From: Thraustochytrium sp. TN22
Lineage: Eukaryota; Sar; Bigyra; Thraustochytrida; Thraustochytriidae
Assembly (NCBI GenBank): GCA_013306675.1
Contig: JABLUY010000096.1
Location: 58,227 to 122,226 of the forward strand
DNA: 64,000 nt
Reading direction: 5' to 3'
The position numbers and the translations under genes were made by a program. The notes under the pieces are model-generated. The model was not told the origin of the DNA. It did not search any database and saw only the letters and a program-made list of their open reading frames with translations. Below, one piece after another: positions 10,768-20,210 of this stretch (within the stretch, counting starts at the first letter, position 1; the number at the start of each line of letters is the position of its first letter).

Positions 10768-11126
10768 CTGCAGAGCAGAACCAGGCGCTCACTGACGGCG
10801 CTCACGGTCCCGCGACCCGCGCGGAGGAGGACTCGGACAGACCTGCGTCGCGGCGCGGCGACGTCAGTCAGACATCGCCGGGCCGCCGAAAAAGAGCGCC
10901 CCGCCGTCGGCGCGCGGCTCGTCCCGGGCCTCGGGGTCGGGCCCCGCGCCCTGGACCTCGAGCCCGAGCGCGAGCGCGCCCGGGTCCGAGTCCGCAGCGG
11001 CCTGCACGACGGCAGAGCCGCTCGAGCAGGCCGCCGCGCTCGGCGCGGGCCGCGGCGCAGGCCGAGCGCGCGCGCGGCGGGCCGGCGGGCGGGCGGGGCG
11101 GCGCGCGGCAGGCGAGCGCCGGCGCC

Positions 11127-11165
<39 letters not shown>

Positions 11166-11198
11166 ACGGGCGCGGGCGCGGCGGGCTCCGGCGGCGCC

Positions 11199-12395
11199 AT
11201 GGAGGCGCTGGAGCTGGAGCCCGCGGCGGCGCGCGAGGGCGACGCGGAGCAGGCGCGGAGACGCGAGGAGGACGCACGCGAGGCGCGCGAGGCGCTGGAG
11301 AACCGCGTCCGCGCGAGGCGGCGCAGCTGCAGCAGCGGGGCGGCGAGCGGGGGGGGCACGCGCGCCGGCGCCGGGGGCGGAGCCGGCCGCGGCCTGGGCG
11401 ACGACCTGCGAGCGCTGTGCTGGGGCGAGGGCGAGGCCAGCCTGCGTGCACTGCGGCTTGCCTTCGTGGTCACCTCGGGCTTCGCGGTGGCGCAGCTCGT
11501 CGGGTCCTACCTCGCCAACAGCCTGGCCATGTACGGGGACACGGTCACCATGGCGCTGGACGCGGCCACCTACGCGCTCAACATCTATGCGGAGAAGAAG
11601 AAGATCAAGACGCGCAATGGCGGCGCCCTAGACCCGATCAAGGTAGAGGCCGACCTTGAGCGCCTCGACGCGCGTGTCGCCGTGGTCAGTGTCACCGCGC
11701 TCGTCGCTGTCACCGTGTACATTATCGTGGACGCCGCGGCGCGTCTGCGCAGCGAGCTCAATGTGGCCCCCGTCAGCGCCCCAATCATGCTTGTATTCAC
11801 CTCCGCCAACCTTCTCATGAACTTTGTCACCTGCGCGGCCTTCCTCGTACCCGCGGTATGCGCTGACGCCCCGCGCCGGACCACCAACGCGCACCGCAAC
11901 GTCGATGACGCTGACATTCACTTCGCCGGTGCCTTTCTCGACGCAGAGCACGGGGGCGAAAGTCCCGCCGACAGCGAGTCCGGCGCAGGCCTCCTGCACG
12001 ACGCCACGGCCGCTCTGGGGGGGCGCGCTCGGGCCGACACGGACTGCTCCTCAGCGTCAGCCATGGCGGCGAGAGCTGGCGCGGCTGCCGCTTCGGCCCG
12101 CGCCCGCGTCGACGATGAGTTCGCGCCTGCACTGCACACGGACAATCTCAATGTCATGTCTGCGTTTGTCCACCTTTTGGCCGACACCTGTCGATCCATC
12201 ACTGTCTTCGTCACTTCTCTCTTCGTGCAGCTCTCTCACGCGGACGCTGTGCGCGCAGACGCCATCAGCTCCTTGGTTGTCTGCGGCCTCATCCTACTCG
12301 CCGCGGCCGTGCTCCTCTTCGAGACTGTCAAGCGCTTCCAGCACATTGGCCGTCCCGCGCACGAAGACCACTTCACGCCCATCGCGCCCTCTTAG
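11199..12395 (+). CDS. Cation diffusion facilitator (SLC30/CDF-like) membrane transporter with an altered metal site
   Basis: A 398-residue frame from ATG 11199. The first ~80 residues are charged and Gly/Ala-rich, probably cytosolic. About six membrane segments follow. TM2 carries SLAMYGDTVTMALDAATYAL, where CDF proteins normally have HxxxD; here the first position is Thr117 and the Asp is kept (Asp121). TM5 carries SAFVHLLADTCRSITVFV with an intact HxxxD pair (His325, Asp329). Between TM4 and TM5 lies a long hydrophilic loop (about residues 230-315) rich in Asp, His and Ala, comparable to the His-rich loop of zinc transporters. The C-terminal cytosolic domain is very short, ending soon after TM6. 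CDF proteins export Zn2+, Mn2+ and similar ions from the cytosol by proton exchange. Substrate cannot be told from sequence; the Thr substitution argues against ordinary Zn2+ selectivity. Confidence 0.65.
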   Translation: MEALELEPAAAREGDAEQARRREEDAREAREALENRVRARRRSCSSGAASGGGTRAGAGGGAGRGLGDDLRALCWGEGEASLRALRLAFVVTSGFAVAQLVGSYLANSLAMYGDTVTMALDAATYALNIYAEKKKIKTRNGGALDPIKVEADLERLDARVAVVSVTALVAVTVYIIVDAAARLRSELNVAPVSAPIMLVFTSANLLMNFVTCAAFLVPAVCADAPRRTTNAHRNVDDADIHFAGAFLDAEHGGESPADSESGAGLLHDATAALGGRARADTDCSSASAMAARAGAAAASARARVDDEFAPALHTDNLNVMSAFVHLLADTCRSITVFVTSLFVQLSHADAVRADAISSLVVCGLILLAAAVLLFETVKRFQHIGRPAHEDHFTPIAPS

Positions 12396-12793
12396 AACCT
12401 AGCTAGCTTGGCACTGGTAGCCCCTATTTGATCGAACAGTAAGTTATGACTCGATGAGATGCCACACCACCACCCCGGTGAGAGTGTGCGAAGCGATAGA
12501 GAACTGAGGCCATGAAGCTGCCAGTCTCCGCGAGAAGCGGCGAAGCGTGTTCTTCTCTCTGAGCGTGCCAACCTTTCTATGTGCTCTCCTCGCGCGAAGC
12601 AGCTCATGCCAGGGTTCCGCGTCCCATCCACACTCGTGCTTGTCTCCCCATCCACCTGTCCCATATAAGCTTTCCTTTGCATTGCCCTTCAACAGCGCAG
12701 GAAATGAGCCTAATCCGTTCATTCATGCGACTAAGCAGGGGTTAACATCCCGCGGTAATACCGCCTAGTGCACGGGCGACCAGTGGTCCAAGG
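12396..12793. other. Intergenic region between CDF-like gene and tRNA cluster
   Basis: This stretch of lower GC content holds no recognised gene. It includes the presumed 3' end of the CDF-like transcript and the upstream region of the first tRNA gene. Confidence 0.4.
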
Positions 12794-12895
12794 TCTCCCA
12801 TGGTGTAATGGTAGCACACCACGCTCTGAAAGTCGACTGGCATCTGCCTTCGCAGGATTGACGTGGAAACGGCGGTTCGATTCCGCCTGGGAGAA
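12794..12895 (+). tRNA. tRNA-Gln (anticodon CTG) with a 31-nt anticodon-loop intron, copy 1
   Basis: The acceptor arms TCTCCCA (12794-12800) and TGGGAGA (12888-12894) pair over 7 bp, with discriminator A at 12895. The D arm is GTGTAATGGTAGCAC. The anticodon stem CCACG pairs with CGTGG at 12862-12866. The T arm is GGCGG-TTCGATT-CCGCC. The loop reads C-T-CTG-A, with the anticodon at 12826-12828 and an intron at 12830-12860 after the base following the anticodon, the canonical eukaryotic position. No CCA is encoded. A T9 tract follows directly. B-box (GGTTCGATTCC) and A-box type sequences are intact, so the gene should be functional. Confidence 0.93.
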
Positions 12896-12904
12896 TTTTT
12901 TTTT
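12896..12904 (+). terminator. RNA polymerase III T-tract terminator after tRNA-Gln copy 1
   Basis: An uninterrupted run of nine T directly after the discriminator base. Confidence 0.85.
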
Positions 12905-13125
12905 CCTTTTGCAAATGGCGCTTCGGCGGCACGACGTCGGCGGCGCTTTCTATTTTTGGGCGGCTGTGGTACGTGGCTTTGTTTTTTTGCAGTCAGTTGT
13001 CGCTCCGATGCGTTGCGTTGCGTTGCGTTGCGTTGCACGTAGCCGTCGTCAGGCGGCAAATTTTGTGGTTTGGCGGGGATGCACTGGCTAAGAAGGTCTA
13101 CAGTCCCTGGGACAGACATCCAGCG

Positions 13126-13239
13126 TCTCCCATGGTGTAATGGCAGCACACCACGCTCTGAAGTCATCATCGGCTTCTACGGGGGTTGAACTGATGCAGC
13201 GTGTACGTGGAAACGGCGGTTCGATTCCGCCTGGGAGAA
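13126..13239 (+). tRNA. tRNA-Gln (anticodon CTG) with a 43-nt intron, copy 2
   Basis: Mature sequence is the same as copy 1 apart from a D-loop change (ATGGCAGCAC instead of ATGGTAGCAC). Anticodon CTG lies at 13158-13160 and the intron at 13162-13204. The intron is unrelated in length to that of copy 1 but close to that of copy 3. The gene is followed by a T8 tract (13240-13247) and, after a short AT-rich bit, a 21-base G run. Confidence 0.92.
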
Positions 13240-13247
13240 TTTTTTTT
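13240..13247 (+). terminator. RNA polymerase III T-tract terminator after tRNA-Gln copy 2
   Basis: A run of eight T starts directly after the discriminator A. Confidence 0.8.
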
Positions 13248-13257
13248 ATTCTTTTTT

Positions 13258-13278
13258 GGGGGGGGGGGGGGGGGGGGG
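13258..13278 (+). repeat. Poly-G run (21 G)
   Basis: Twenty-one consecutive G lie a few bases after the tRNA terminator. The run can form a G-quadruplex and is prone to length change. It may also be hard to sequence, so the exact count is uncertain. Confidence 0.85.
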
Positions 13279-13473
13279 AGAGCGGTGCGGAGTCTAGCTC
13301 CCTGTACTTTACTTTTGCTTCTGCGGCCGACCTTCTGCCCTTGATCAGAGTCAGGCTTGTGTCTCTCTCTGTGCAGCTTATTACTGATTCTGCTCCAGAC
13401 CACTCCTTCTGTCATCACTATTCTACCGCACACAGATATATAGAACCACTGCCCATGGGACATACAACCAGCG

Positions 13474-13587
13474 TCTCCCATGGTGTAATGGCAGCACACC
13501 ACGCTCTGAAGTCATCGTCGGCTTCTCAGGAAGTTGTTCAGATGCAGTGCGTACGTGGAAACGGCGGTTCGATTCCGCCTGGGAGAA
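13474..13587 (+). tRNA. tRNA-Gln (anticodon CTG) with a 43-nt intron, copy 3
   Basis: Same exonic sequence as copy 2, 348 bp further on. Anticodon CTG is at 13506-13508 and the intron at 13510-13552. Upstream bases (GACATACAACCAGCG) resemble those of copy 2 (GACAGACATCCAGCG), so copies 2 and 3 look like a direct duplication whose introns have since diverged. A T10 tract follows. Confidence 0.92.
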
Positions 13588-13597
13588 TTTTTTTTTT
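13588..13597 (+). terminator. RNA polymerase III T-tract terminator after tRNA-Gln copy 3
   Basis: A run of ten T starts directly after the discriminator A. Confidence 0.85.
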
Positions 13598-14652
13598 GCT
13601 TTCGAGAAAGGGGGCTATTCGCCTTAGGCCGCGGCTCGTGGGACGCCGCGGCTCGTGGGACGCCTGTCCCAGTTCGGGGCGCATCGCGATACGCGGCCAC
13701 CGCCCGCGCATGGGCTGGTGGCACTGGTGCAGCAGCGGCAGCTTGAGAGTGACACGGTGATCAGCCGACGACGACCTCTGTGCAGCGCAGGGACGCTCCA
13801 GCGGCACCCAGCTTGCTCGAACCGCCCTCCGTGAGCGCCGTCCGGGCCGCGCTCAGGGACGGCGAATTGGCGGAAGAAGGGCGCTCCGCATCCACCACCG
13901 CCGGTGCCGCGCAGGAACCGGTGCCGCGCAGGAACCGCGATCAACACCAGTGCCGCGCAGGAACGGCTTGCGGAGGTTGCAATACGGTTCCAGCGGGTAC
14001 GACGAGGGGCGTGGTGAAGCGCGAGCCGGGCTGCGCGTACGAGGAGGAGGGGGATTCCTTCCTCAAGGGTGCGCGAGAGCACTGTGCGCCGCGCGTGCAA
14101 ACATCTTGCGGCCAGGCGCCAGCGCATGCAAGCAGAAACTCGCGGCCAGACGGAAGGCATACAATGTACAAAAGCAAGCGATCATTCTTAGCGTCTGCCG
14201 CGTGCACGCGGAGGCGGCACCTCCCTCTCGTCACAGAAGCAGCAAAAGGCGATTTGACATGGCCACAGGCAGCACCAAATGGCGAGGAGCATGGACACCG
14301 GGCCGCAATAGCGCTCGTGCTGGACGTCTTCTAGGCTTCGCTCTGCGCGATCATGCACATGGTGTGGCTCGATCGGGCTAGGCGTGTCAGCCGGCTGGGC
14401 AGAGCGCCGCTTGCTGTTGCGCGTAGGGCCGGGCGGTGGCGGCGGCAAGCTGCACTGCACCGAGTTGTTACGCAAAGCGCGGTGTTGGTGTCGCACGGGC
14501 GTCGCAACGGGGAGCGGTGACAGCTCGCCCTGTGCCACGGGCACTGCGACGACGGTGAGCATCTCGCCTGGGCTCGCGTTACGCTGCGCTGCTCCACGCA
14601 GCGCCGCGTCGCGGCCGGAACGAGTTCTGATTATGCTTCACCGGCCCTCACC

Positions 14653-14654
<2 letters not shown>

Positions 14655-14688
<34 letters not shown>
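14655..14688. repeat. (CT)n microsatellite
   Basis: About 17 CT dinucleotides, ending in CTTTCTCGC. Confidence 0.9.
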
Positions 14689-14696
<8 letters not shown>

Positions 14697-14803
14697 AAAT
14701 CGTTCTCACGCTCGCTCGCCCTCGCTCTCTGGCCGCCTGCCAGTCTACGAAAGTCTGCGGGCCGCGTTTGTCTCGGACCGAGGCTCGCTTTCCCGAGCGG
14801 CCG

Positions 14804-14828
14804 GCTAGCTAGCTAGCTAGCTAGCTAG
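14804..14828. repeat. (GCTA)n microsatellite
   Basis: Six tandem GCTA units, a self-complementary tetranucleotide. The same motif recurs at about 20747-20766 and, rearranged into a hairpin, near 25545. Confidence 0.9.
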
Positions 14829-16035
14829 CCAGCGTGGGAGCGAGCGTGCCTGAGCGACCAGAAGCGAGCGGGTAACTCTCCCGAGCGCGTACGTCTCACT
14901 CTATCCGCTCAGTTGCGATGTGCTTCCCCAGTCGGCACACGCGGCCATCGACTGCCAAAAACCGTGCGCGGAGAGGCGCGCCGCTTCGTACTTGTAAGGT
15001 TGCCACATACTCGAAATCTGGCCAGGAGGCGCATAAAGGTCCCGCGCCGCGAGAATCGGCTGCCAGCCTGCTTGCTGTGACGGCCTCGCACTCGCCCACC
15101 TGCCGCGGCCTGCTCCGCTCGCGTTCCTGGACGCTGCCCGTCCCTGTCTGCGCCACCGGCCAGGCACCAACACATCCCGGCCGGCCTCGCGGAGGCCGGC
15201 GACCGACGCAGGGCGCGCGACGAGCGAGAGCACCGCCGGCGGTAGCTGCGGCCCGCCGCTATGCATGCCTGTTGACCGGCTCGTGCCGTCTCCGCGTGCG
15301 AGAGATCCGATGTTCTCTACCTTACCCACGACAAAAGTGCAAGTACGCCCAACATGGCAGGCGAGCGCTCAGCCAGCTCCCACGGCGGCGGCGCGCCTAG
15401 GAGCGAGCCTCCGGCCGCCACCGTGCGCGTCTCTCTGACAATCTGGCAAGAACTGACCGACCAGCCGAAGGTCTTCAAGTCGCGACCAGCCAGCAAGAGG
15501 TGGTACAGCCCCCAATGGCCGCCCTTTTCCTGTTGCCAACGAAGATCGCTCGCTCGCTCGCCCGCCCGCCCGCGTGCTCTCGCTGGCCGCCCGGTGACGC
15601 CTAGAGGCCCTGGCCTCTCGACCTGCGATGGTAGCCGCGGCGCAGCATGCCTGCGATCTGCAACGAGCTTCTCCGAGGCTAATCTTGTCTTACTTACAAC
15701 AAGCAAGTTTCTTGACCGCGCCGCCGCGTCGTCAAGAGCCGTTTCGCTGGGTGGCCCCAGGGCTGGTTCGCTTTTTTCGAGTGCGGGGCGCTCCCGGTTC
15801 ACCGGGAGGCTGCGTGCTGCTCGAGATCTCTGGCGGAGCCAATCCGAGCGCGCTGGCGCGGCTCGTGGCGCTGGTTGGCGGCGCTGGTTGGCGGCGCTGG
15901 CTGTTGGCAGCGCCGCGTTGCGCTGCGCTGCGCTGCGCTGCGCTGCGCACTTTCGGGCGAGACAGGCGGCCGCTCGCTTGCATGCTTGCTTGACGGCGCG
16001 CTTGCTCACGACACTCCTGTAGGAGGTCCGCGAGC

Positions 16036-16527
16036 ATGGCAGGCCATGGCGCGCAGGGCGCCGCCGGTGGCAGCTACGTGCTGCAGGGCATGAGCGAGGA
16101 GGCACGCTCGGCTGCGGCGAGGCTCGCACTGGAGCGCAAGCGGGACAAGGTCATGCGCGGCCTAGATAGGGTGAATGCGCGTCTCGAGGACGCAACCGAG
16201 CGCCGCCGCGTCAAGCTCGCGCACCGCATGCACTATGCGCGCTCGGACCTGCAGCGGGTACAGCTGCGCCTCTCCGGTGATCCGTACGGTAACAATAAGC
16301 GCGTACCGCGCGCCACCGCCGACAAGAACAAAAGCTCATTGCGCGAGCTCGCCTTTCACCACCCCGACGACCCAGACCCGGCATGCTCCTCCACCAAGCG
16401 CGCCTTTCCACCTCGCCATGACTCGCTGCAGCAGGATGCCGCATTGAATGCGCCTCTAGGTTTCCAGCGTCGCCCGGGTGGCTTCACGGCCTATCTCGAG
16501 GCGCAGATTCGCCAAGGAAAGACCTGA
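16036..16527 (+). CDS. Small basic protein of unknown function
   Basis: A 163-residue frame from ATG 16036, with another in-frame ATG at 16045-like spacing that leaves the choice open. Residues ~20-75 form a charged, Arg/Glu/Lys-rich predicted helix (ARLALERKRDKVMRGLDRVN, then ERRRVKLAHRMHYARSDL). The C-terminal half is Pro/Arg-rich and ends with LGFQRRPGGFTAYLEAQI followed by RQGKT. Codon choice resembles that of the recognised genes, and an AT-rich segment resembling a 3' end follows the stop. I do not recognise a family. It could be a nucleic-acid-binding or structural protein; nothing decides this. Confidence 0.5.
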   Translation: MAGHGAQGAAGGSYVLQGMSEEARSAAARLALERKRDKVMRGLDRVNARLEDATERRRVKLAHRMHYARSDLQRVQLRLSGDPYGNNKRVPRATADKNKSSLRELAFHHPDDPDPACSSTKRAFPPRHDSLQQDAALNAPLGFQRRPGGFTAYLEAQIRQGKT

Positions 16528-17214
16528 CCCCAGGCCGTGTAGAGAGCAGCATTTATTTTCATGTAATATTATCCAACATGTGACAATGCAGGCTGCAGGA
16601 CGACGACCGACGTTCTCTGGCGGCGCGACGGAGTCCACGTCATTTTAAACACACAGTGGTTCGCGCGACGGATTCGTAAACACCTGGCAGGTGTATGCCA
16701 GCTTGTTCATCTCCGGGCGAACGCCAGCCTCTCGGCTGTCGAGCCCAGAAAAGGGCAGCACGCTCTCTGTGTGCGCGGGGCGACCGGGTCGCCTTTTCGA
16801 GGAGATCCTCGGGCTGACAGCTGGCTGCAGCAAGTTAATTTTGAAACACATAGCAGCTGTCGGCGGCGTGTCACGAGTCCGGCGCCCAGCATCGGTCGCA
16901 CGGGCCGGCACCGGTGCCGGCAACTGGCCACTTTGCACAGCGCTTTGACAATTTCCAAAGCAGGATCCACACGGCCTGCGCGGCGCTGGCCTACGCAGTG
17001 CCACATTGCAACATTTGGAGAAACAATTAATGGGCTACCTGCAGCTCAGAAAGTAGTAGCTGTGAGTTACTGTGACACATGAAGGCGTGGACGGAGGCTT
17101 GCTTCGTTTTACCAAGCTCGCGCTACAGTGCGCCCTGGCTGACTCATTGAGCTCCGTAGCTGCGGTTGCTTCTCTCTCGATTATGCTCTCCTTTTTACCG
17201 GTACCGAAGTACTC
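16528..17214. other. Intergenic region before the satellite array
   Basis: Less GC-rich than its surroundings. No gene recognised. Confidence 0.4.
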
Positions 17215-17453
17215 CCTGCAGTGCTTTTGCTCTTTGTATTGGCACAAGGTCGTCCCTCACGGCAGGACGCCTCGCTTTGTGGAACCGTGCTCGCCCTATA
17301 CCGTGTCTGGCGAGAGCATACTTGCTGGGCTCAGCTTGTGTTTCTACGCCCTTCGCGTGCCCCGCGCTGCGCTTGGCGGTTCTCCGCTGCTGTTTTTGTC
17401 GCTCAGTGGCCAATTTGGAGGCTGACCCCGACGAAGATGCCCGCTTTCTAGAG

Positions 17454-18089
17454 CCGTGCTCGCGCTGGACCGCGTCTGGAACACGCTCGCTCGGCTTCGC
17501 GGGTGTGCCTACTCCTTGCGCGTGCGTCTACACCTTGCGCATGCTCCGCACTGTGCTTGGTCGCTCTCCGTGGCTTTGTTGCTTTTTGGCCAGCCTCGAG
17601 GCCGTCCCGTGCTCGCGCTGTATCACGCGTAACGCATGCTCACAGGGCGTCACGGGTGTGCCTACTCCTTGCCCACGCTCCACGCTGCGCTTGGCGGTTC
17701 TTCGCTGCTGTTTTTGTCGCTCAGTGGCCAATTTGGAGGCTGACCCCGACGAAGATGCCCGCTCTCTAGAGCCGTGCTCGCGCTGGACCGCGTCTGGAAC
17801 ACGCTCGCTCGGCTTCGCGGGTGTGCCTACTCCTTGCGCGTGCGTCTACACCTTGCGCATGCTCCGCACTGCGCTTGGTCGCTCTCCGTGGCTTTGTTGC
17901 TTTTTGGCCAGCCTCGAGGCCGTCCCGTGCTCGCGCTGTATCACGCGTAACGCATGCTCACAGGGCGTCACGGGTGTGCCTACTCCTTGCCCACGCTCCG
18001 CGCTGCGCTTGGCGGTTCTTCGCTGCTGTTTTTGTCGCTCAGTGGCCAATTTGGAGGCTGACCCCGACGAAGATGCCCGCTCTCTAGAG
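17454..18089. repeat. Two copies of a 318-bp dimeric higher-order repeat
   Basis: Units 17454-17771 and 17772-18089 are nearly identical over 318 bp, and each consists of a 153-bp and a 165-bp monomer. The marker TGACCCCGACGAAGATGCCC sits at 17423, 17741 and 18059, exactly 318 bp apart. The near identity implies recent duplication within the array. Confidence 0.9.
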
Positions 18090-18417
18090 CCGTGCTCGCG
18101 CTGGACCGCGTCTAGAATAAGCTCGCTCGGCTCCGCGGGTGCGACTACTCTTGCGCATGCTTCGCGAGGTGCTTGGTAGCTCCCCGTGGCCATCTTTGTT
18201 GCTTTTTGGCCAACCACGAGGCCGTCCCTGATGAAGAGGTTCGCTTTGGAGAACCGTGCTCGCGCTGTATCGCACCTAACGCACGCTCGCAGGACTCGGT
18301 GGGTGCGCACACTTCTTGCACATGCTTCGCGATGCGCTTGGCCGCTCTCTGTGTCTATTTTTACTGCTCAATGGCCAACCTCGACGCCATCCCTGACGAC
18401 AATGCTGCCTTCTGGAG

Positions 18418-19404
18418 CCGTGCTCGCGCTGGACTGCGCCAAAAGACGCTTGCTAGACTTCGCGGCTGCGTCTATACCTTGTGCATGCTCTGCGCTGCAA
18501 TTGGCTGCTCTCTGTGGCCATTTATACTGCCCAATGGCCAACTTCGACGCCACCATTGACGATGATGCCCGCTTTATTGAGCCGTGCTCGCGTTGTGTTG
18601 TACCTAGCGCACGCTCGCTGGGATCCGCGGGTACTTGTACTCCTTTCGCACGCTCTGCGCGGCGCTTGGCAGCTCTCTGTGGCAATCTTTACTGCTCCAT
18701 GGCCAACCTCGACCCCATCCCCGATGGCGATACCGCCTTCTAGAGCCGTGCTCGCACGTTAGCGCGCCTAGAGCCCGCTCGCTGGTCTTCACGGATGCGA
18801 ATACTCCTTGCACATGCTCCGCGCTGTGCTTGGTAGCTCTCGGTGGCCATCTTTGTTGCTTATTGGCCAATCACGAGGCCGTCCCTAATGAAGATGCTCG
18901 CTTTGGAGAACCGTGCTCGCGCTGGACTGCGCCAAGAGCACGCTTGCTGGACTTCGCGGCTGCGTCTATACCTTTTGCATGCTCTGCGCTGCAATTGGCT
19001 GCTCTCTGTGGCCATTTATACTGCCCAATGGCCAACTTCGACGCCACCATTGACGATGATGCCCGCTTTATTGAGCCGTGCTCGCGTTGTGTTGTACCTA
19101 GCGCACGCTCGCTGGGATCCGCGGGTACTTGTACTCCTTTCGCACACTCTGCGCGGCGCTTGGCAGCTCTCTGTGGCAATCTTTACTGCTCCATGGCCAA
19201 CCTCGACCCCATCCTCGATGGCGATGCCGCCTTCTAGAGCCGTACTCGCACGTTAGCGCGCCTAGAGCCCGCTCGCTGGTCTTCACGGATGCGCATACTC
19301 CTTGCACATGCTCCGCGCTGTGCTTGGTAACTCTCTGGGGCCATCTCTGTTGCTTATTGGCCAACCACGAGGCCGTCCCTAATAAAGATGCTCGCTTTGG
19401 AGAG
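18418..19404. repeat. Two copies of a ~493-bp trimeric higher-order repeat (A-B-C)
   Basis: Monomers A (18418), B (18582) and C (18746) recur in the same order as A (18911), B (19076) and C (19240), with only scattered substitutions. Type A is marked by GGACTGCGCC, type B by GTGTTGTACCTAGCGCACGC and type C by TCGCACGTTAGCGCGCC. Confidence 0.9.
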
Positions 19405-19741
19405 CCGTGCTCGCGCTGGACTGCGCCAAGAGCACGCTTGCTGGACTTCGCGGCTGCGTCTATACTTGTACTCCTTTCGCACGCTCTGCGCGGCGCTTGG
19501 CAGCTCTCTGTGGCAATCTTTACTGCTCCATGGCCAACCTCGACCCCATTCCCGATGGCGATGCCGCCTTCTAGAGCCGTGCTCGCACGCTAGCGCGCCT
19601 AGAGCCCGCTCGCTGGTCTTCACGGATGCGCATACTCCTTGCACATGCTCCGCGCTGTGCTTCGTAGCTCTCCGTGGCCATCTCTGTTGCTTATTGGCCA
19701 ACCACGAGGCCCTCCCTAATGAAGATGCTCGCTCTGGAGAA
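19405..19741. repeat. Third, shortened trimer copy: A/B chimeric monomer followed by C
   Basis: From 19405 the sequence follows monomer A to GCGTCTATAC, then continues directly in monomer B at TTGTACTCC. One monomer equivalent is missing, and normal type C resumes at 19577. This is the footprint of a deletion or unequal exchange between A and B with a few bases of shared sequence at the junction. Confidence 0.85.
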
Positions 19742-20210
19742 CCGTGTTCGCGCTGTACTGCGGCAAGAGTACGCTCGCGGATCCCCACGGGTGCGTCTAC
19801 ACCTTGCACATGCTCTGCGCTGCAATTGGCTGCTCTCCGTGGCCATTTCCACAGCTCAATGGCCTACTTCGACGCCACCAATGACGATGATGCCCGCTTT
19901 CAAGAGCCGTGCTCGCGCTGTGCCGTACCTAGAGCACGCTCGCTGGGCTCCGCAGGTACCTCTGCTTCTTGCACACGCTCCACGCTCCGCTCGGTTGCTC
20001 TCCTTGGGCATCTTTGTTGCTTATTGGCCAAGCTTGACACCATCCTTGATGGAGATGCTCGCTTTCTGAAGCCGTGCTCGCGCTGTACCGCGCCTAGAGC
20101 ACGCTCGCTGGGTTTTGCGGATGCGCCTACTCCTTGCACACCGCTCTGGGGTGCGCTTGGTTCCTCTCCACGGCCTCAGGCTTTTCGCTGCTCAATGGTC
20201 AACCTATTAC

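Larger units (their letters stand above)
13598..16035. other. Gene-poor region after the tRNA cluster
   Basis: Open frames exist on both strands but are Arg/Ala/Ser-rich, overlap each other and show no family motif, so I annotate none. Inside are a (CT)n tract, a (GCTA)n tract and several GCTCG or GCGCTG short repeats (for example around 15900-15950). No 5S rRNA, snRNA or SRP RNA landmark was seen. Confidence 0.45.
17215..20210. repeat. Satellite-like tandem array, basic monomer about 165 bp, roughly 18 copies
   Basis: The core CCGTGCTCGCGCTG recurs (with small changes) at 17285, 17454, 17607, 17772, 17925, 18090, 18254, 18418, 18582, 18746, 18911, 19076, 19240, 19405, 19577, 19742, 19907 and 20072. 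Spacings are 169, 153, 165, 153, 165, 164, 164, 164, 164, 165, 165, 164, 165, 172, 165, 165 and 165 bp. Each monomer also carries a CACGCTCGCT block, a CTTGCACATGCTC block, a CTCTCCGTGGCCAT block and a TATTGGCCAACC block in fixed order. Partial similarity extends to about 17215 on the left and 20210 on the right. Long frames run through some monomers on both strands, but 164-bp units shift the phase, so coding by the whole array is unlikely. A monomer close to nucleosome-repeat size is typical of satellites. Confidence 0.92.

Noticed and set aside
12900-13590. CRISPR-like array suggested by regularly spaced identical blocks
   Set aside because: The blocks are complete tRNA genes with foldable arms, introns and T-tract terminators, only three copies, in a eukaryotic context.
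13780-14334. 184-codon plus-strand frame after the tRNA cluster
   Set aside because: No motif, mixed codon choice, and a competing minus-strand frame of similar length.
17166-18179. Long open frame through the first satellite monomers as a Cys-rich repeat protein
   Set aside because: The 318-bp unit happens to be a multiple of three, which keeps the frame open. Later 164-bp monomers break the phase, there is no consistent start, and the opposite strand is also open.
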